Shown: one piece after another, positions 13,184 through 15,159 of the stretch
How the letters are laid out: each line of letters opens with the position of its first letter
Position numbering within the stretch: position 1 is the stretch's first letter
From: Rhodospirillales bacterium
GTDB lineage: Bacteria; Pseudomonadota; Alphaproteobacteria; Micavibrionales; UBA2020
Direction of reading: 5' to 3'
DNA length: 15,159 nucleotides
Assembly: GCA_023266795.1 (NCBI GenBank)
Contig: JAHFPI010000020.1
Coordinates: 1 to 15,159, forward strand
Translations under genes and position numbers: made by a program
The notes under the pieces: model-generated
Database searches by the model: none
Seen by the model: the letters and a program-made list of their open reading frames with translations, nothing else
Told to the model about the DNA's origin: nothing

Positions 13184-14908
13184 ATTAGCGCGACTGAAAT
13201 ACTCTTGCAGGTCATCGGCGGCATTTGCCTTCTTCTCTGGGGAGTGGGCATGGTCAACGTCGGCCTGAGTCGGGCCTATGGCACCGCGCTGCGGCGGCTG
13301 ATCTCCAATTCGACCAGCAACCGGTTCAAGGCTTTTTTCGTGGGGATGGGCGTCGCCGCCGCCTTGCAGAGCAGCACAGCGGCCAACCTGATTGTCAGCG
13401 CCTTCGCCGCCCGCAACGTCATCACCGTTTCCGCCGCCATCGCCGTGATGCTGGGGGCGGATGTCGGCACGACTCTGGCTGCGCAGCTTATGTCGCTGAA
13501 CGTGAGCTGGCTGGTGCCGGCCATGATTGTCCTCGGCTATACCGTCAACAAGGCCATGGACGGGAGCCAGTACAAACATGTCGGACGCGCCCTGATCGGC
13601 GTGGGGCTGGCGCTGCTGGCGCTGAAAACGATCACCGGCGCCGCCGCGCCGCTGGAACATTCCGACGCCCTGCACGCGCTGATCGGGCCGTTGCGGGACC
13701 AGCCGGTTCTGGCCGTGCTGATTTCCGCGCTGCTGACCTGGTTTGTGCATTCGAGCCTGGGCATGGTGCTTTTGTATATGAGCTTTGTGGCCGCCGGAAC
13801 CATTCCGGTGGATCTGGGGCTTTATCTGGTGCTGGGCGCCAATGTCGGCGGCGCGCTGGCGCCAGTCATCATGACGCTGCGCGATATTCCGGCGGGGCGG
13901 CGCGTGCCCTTAGGCAATCTTTTCATCCGTGGGACGGGCGTTATTTTCGTGATGCCGTTTATGAACAGCCTGATTCTGCCGTTTATCGAACTGATCCACC
14001 CCGATCCGGCGCGGATGCTGGTCAACTTCCATACGGCGTTCAATCTGGCGCTGGGGCTGGTCTTTTTGCCGTTTACCGTGTCCCTGACGCGCATGAGCGA
14101 AGTCATCCTGCCGGACCGCCCGCGCGAGGAAGACGAAAGCCTGCCGCGCTATCTCGATCCGACGGCGATTGCGACGCCGCCCGCCGCGCTGGCCTGCGTG
14201 GCGCGCGAAACCCTGCGCATCTGCGATATTGTGCAGAAAATGCTGCAGGACACGCTGGAAGCGCTGCGGAGCAACAATCCGCGCCTGGTGCAGGACATCC
14301 GCAGCAAGGAGCTGATTGTCGACGGCCTTTACGAGTCGATTAAAACCTATCTGGCGCGGCTGTCGGGGCAAATGCTTGACGAAAACGAAAGCCGCCGCTA
14401 CATGCAAATCCTGACGTTCTCCACCAACCTCGAGCACGTCGGCGACATCATCGACAAGAACCTGATGGAAATGGCGATGAAAAAAATCCGCAATCAGGAC
14501 AATTTTTCGCGGCAGGGTTTCGCGGAAATCTCCGATCTGCACGCGCGCGTTATGGAGAGCATACAACTGGCGCAGAGCGTGTTCATGACCGGCGACGTCA
14601 AGATGGCCCGGAAACTGTTCGAGGAAAAAGCGATCCTCCGTTCTTACGAAGTCCATGCGGCGGAAAGCCATTTCAAGCGCCTGAGCGAGGGCGTGGCGGA
14701 GACCATCGCCACTTCCAGCCTGCATCTCGATATTCTGCGGGATTTGCGCCGGATCAATAGCTATATCACCCTGATCGCCTACCCTATTCTAGAAGAGGCG
14801 AAAGAATTGAATCCAAGCCTTCTGAAGCCGGAGCGCGTTAAGAAAGTAAAAGGCAAGGGCAAGAGCGCAAAAAATTCACCCGCCACGCCGTTGCCAGAAA
14901 AATATTAG
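13184..14908 (+). CDS. Na+/phosphate cotransporter-family protein with PhoU-like C-terminal domain, probable ATT start
   Basis: A 574-residue protein if started at 13184. The membrane part (about 1-300) has the two inverted repeats of the Na/Pi-cotransporter family: Q-S-S-T-A near 62-66 and G-A-D-V-G-T-T near 91-97 in the first, H-S-S-L-G near 189-193 and G-A-N-V-G-G near 218-223 in the second. Residues about 335-540 form a helical PhoU-like domain, followed by a lysine-rich tail. Such proteins take up or export phosphate, or regulate it. No ATG or GTG start is available near the N-terminus. TTG at 13205 has no ribosome site, whereas ATT at 13184 has GGGAG exactly 7 bases upstream and adds I-S-A-T-E-I-L-L, which completes the first helix. 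The second repeat has H-S-S instead of the usual Q-S-S. It follows petC by 17 bases and may be co-transcribed. Confidence 0.88.
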   Translation: MSATEILLQVIGGICLLLWGVGMVNVGLSRAYGTALRRLISNSTSNRFKAFFVGMGVAAALQSSTAANLIVSAFAARNVITVSAAIAVMLGADVGTTLAAQLMSLNVSWLVPAMIVLGYTVNKAMDGSQYKHVGRALIGVGLALLALKTITGAAAPLEHSDALHALIGPLRDQPVLAVLISALLTWFVHSSLGMVLLYMSFVAAGTIPVDLGLYLVLGANVGGALAPVIMTLRDIPAGRRVPLGNLFIRGTGVIFVMPFMNSLILPFIELIHPDPARMLVNFHTAFNLALGLVFLPFTVSLTRMSEVILPDRPREEDESLPRYLDPTAIATPPAALACVARETLRICDIVQKMLQDTLEALRSNNPRLVQDIRSKELIVDGLYESIKTYLARLSGQMLDENESRRYMQILTFSTNLEHVGDIIDKNLMEMAMKKIRNQDNFSRQGFAEISDLHARVMESIQLAQSVFMTGDVKMARKLFEEKAILRSYEVHAAESHFKRLSEGVAETIATSSLHLDILRDLRRINSYITLIAYPILEEAKELNPSLLKPERVKKVKGKGKSAKNSPATPLPEKY

Positions 14909-14947
14909 TAATTAAAATATTAATAATTTTTTTCCAGAAATTTTCTT

Positions 14948-14987
14948 CTCCGGCGGCAACGGGCTTGCCGTTGACGATTCGCCGGAG
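14948..14987. repeat. Two-stage inverted repeat overlapping a promoter
   Basis: Outer arms CTCCGGCG (14948-14955) and CGCCGGAG (14980-14987) are perfect complements. Inside them CAACGG (14957-14962) and CCGTTG (14968-14973) form a second stem around GCTTG. The right half contains the -35 box and spacer of the next promoter. There is only a TTT after it, so it would be a weak terminator for the transporter gene at best; an operator is also possible. The region before it (14909-14940) is AT-rich and holds nothing else I can name. Confidence 0.6.
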
Positions 14988-14999
14988 CGGGTTTAAAAT
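14971..14999 (+). promoter_or_regulatory. Strong sigma70-type promoter for the gene at 15039
   Basis: TTGACG (14971-14976, 5 of 6), a 17-base spacer and TAAAAT (14994-14999, 5 of 6): the best promoter match in the window. A start near 15006 would leave a leader of about 33 bases with GGAGG at 15027-15031, 7 bases before the ATG. Confidence 0.7.
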
Positions 15000-15038
15000 C
15001 TGTTATCTTTTTTCTGCCAAAACTATGGAGGTTATCCA

Positions 15039-15159
15039 ATGAAAATAAGCATTCATCGTCTTGCCGGTTTTGCCGCTCTGCTGGTCTGCGCCGGCGTTTT
15101 GTCCCCTGTCCCTGTCATGGCCCAGTCCCCTGCGCCGGTGGCGCGGGTGCCCGGTTTCG
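15039..15159 (+). CDS. Secreted protein of unknown function, N-terminus only (runs off the right edge)
   Basis: Forty codons are visible. They encode a classic signal peptide: M-K-I-S-I-H-R, then a hydrophobic stretch of about 15 residues, with a likely cleavage after V-M-A before Q-S-P-A-P. The mature part begins with a proline/alanine-rich segment. GGAGG lies 7 bases before the ATG, and a strong promoter is just upstream, so it is transcribed on its own. Too little is present to name a family. Confidence 0.8.
   Translation, partial: MKISIHRLAGFAALLVCAGVLSPVPVMAQSPAPVARVPGF

Noticed and set aside
13225..14343. 372-residue plus-strand frame inside the Na/Pi transporter gene
   Set aside because: Out-of-frame shadow; the overlapping frame carries the transporter and PhoU-like motifs.
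14909..14935. AT-rich run after the transporter stop as an intrinsic terminator
   Set aside because: There is a T-tract but no stable GC stem before it; the GC-rich dyad comes after the T-tract, not before.

Overview
This window looks like ordinary chromosome from a GC-rich alphaproteobacterium. The evidence is the block tsaD/gpsA back to back with hemC-hemD and a mitofilin (Mic60)-type protein, plus a petABC cytochrome bc1 operon divergent from trmL-hemF. Both arrangements are typical of that class. I cannot name the genus. I see no insertion sequences, tRNA or rRNA genes, CRISPR arrays, phage genes or abrupt base-composition change. Genes are tightly packed: the longest gap is about 164 bases, and many neighbours overlap by 1 or 4 bases.

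Left part (1-3763, minus strand): a leftward operon tsaD -> rhodanese/DUF2892 protein -> ETHE1-like metallo-beta-lactamase-fold protein -> gpsA -> EVE-domain protein (cut by the window edge). It joins tRNA t6A modification and phospholipid precursor synthesis to a probable persulfide/sulfide detoxification pair. From 3824, hemC (porphobilinogen deaminase) reads rightward and diverges from tsaD across 60 bases. Both of these genes lack a Shine-Dalgarno site and have a -10-like box exactly 7 bases before the ATG, which suggests leaderless transcripts.

Middle (4746-7633): an unrecognised 228-residue protein on the minus strand converges on hemC. Divergent from it is a 678-residue reading frame that fuses uroporphyrinogen-III synthase (HemD) to a transmembrane segment and a mitofilin/Mic60-like periplasmic domain. 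This is the most unusual gene of the window.

Right-middle (7630-10395, minus strand): a strictly coupled operon traX-like -> trmL -> hemF -> rhomboid protease, in which each junction is a 4-base ATGA overlap. It converges on the HemD-Mic60 gene in a shared TTAA.

Right (10540-15159, plus strand): petA-petB-petC (Rieske protein, cytochrome b, cytochrome c1), then a Na+/phosphate cotransporter-family protein with a PhoU-like tail that seems to begin with an ATT codon. After a dyad overlapping a strong sigma70-type promoter comes the first 40 codons of a secreted protein. The common thread is heme: HemC, HemD and HemF make it, and the bc1 complex uses it. No exotic new system is evident. The items most worth follow-up are the HemD-Mic60 fusion, the paired leaderless promoters and the ATT start.
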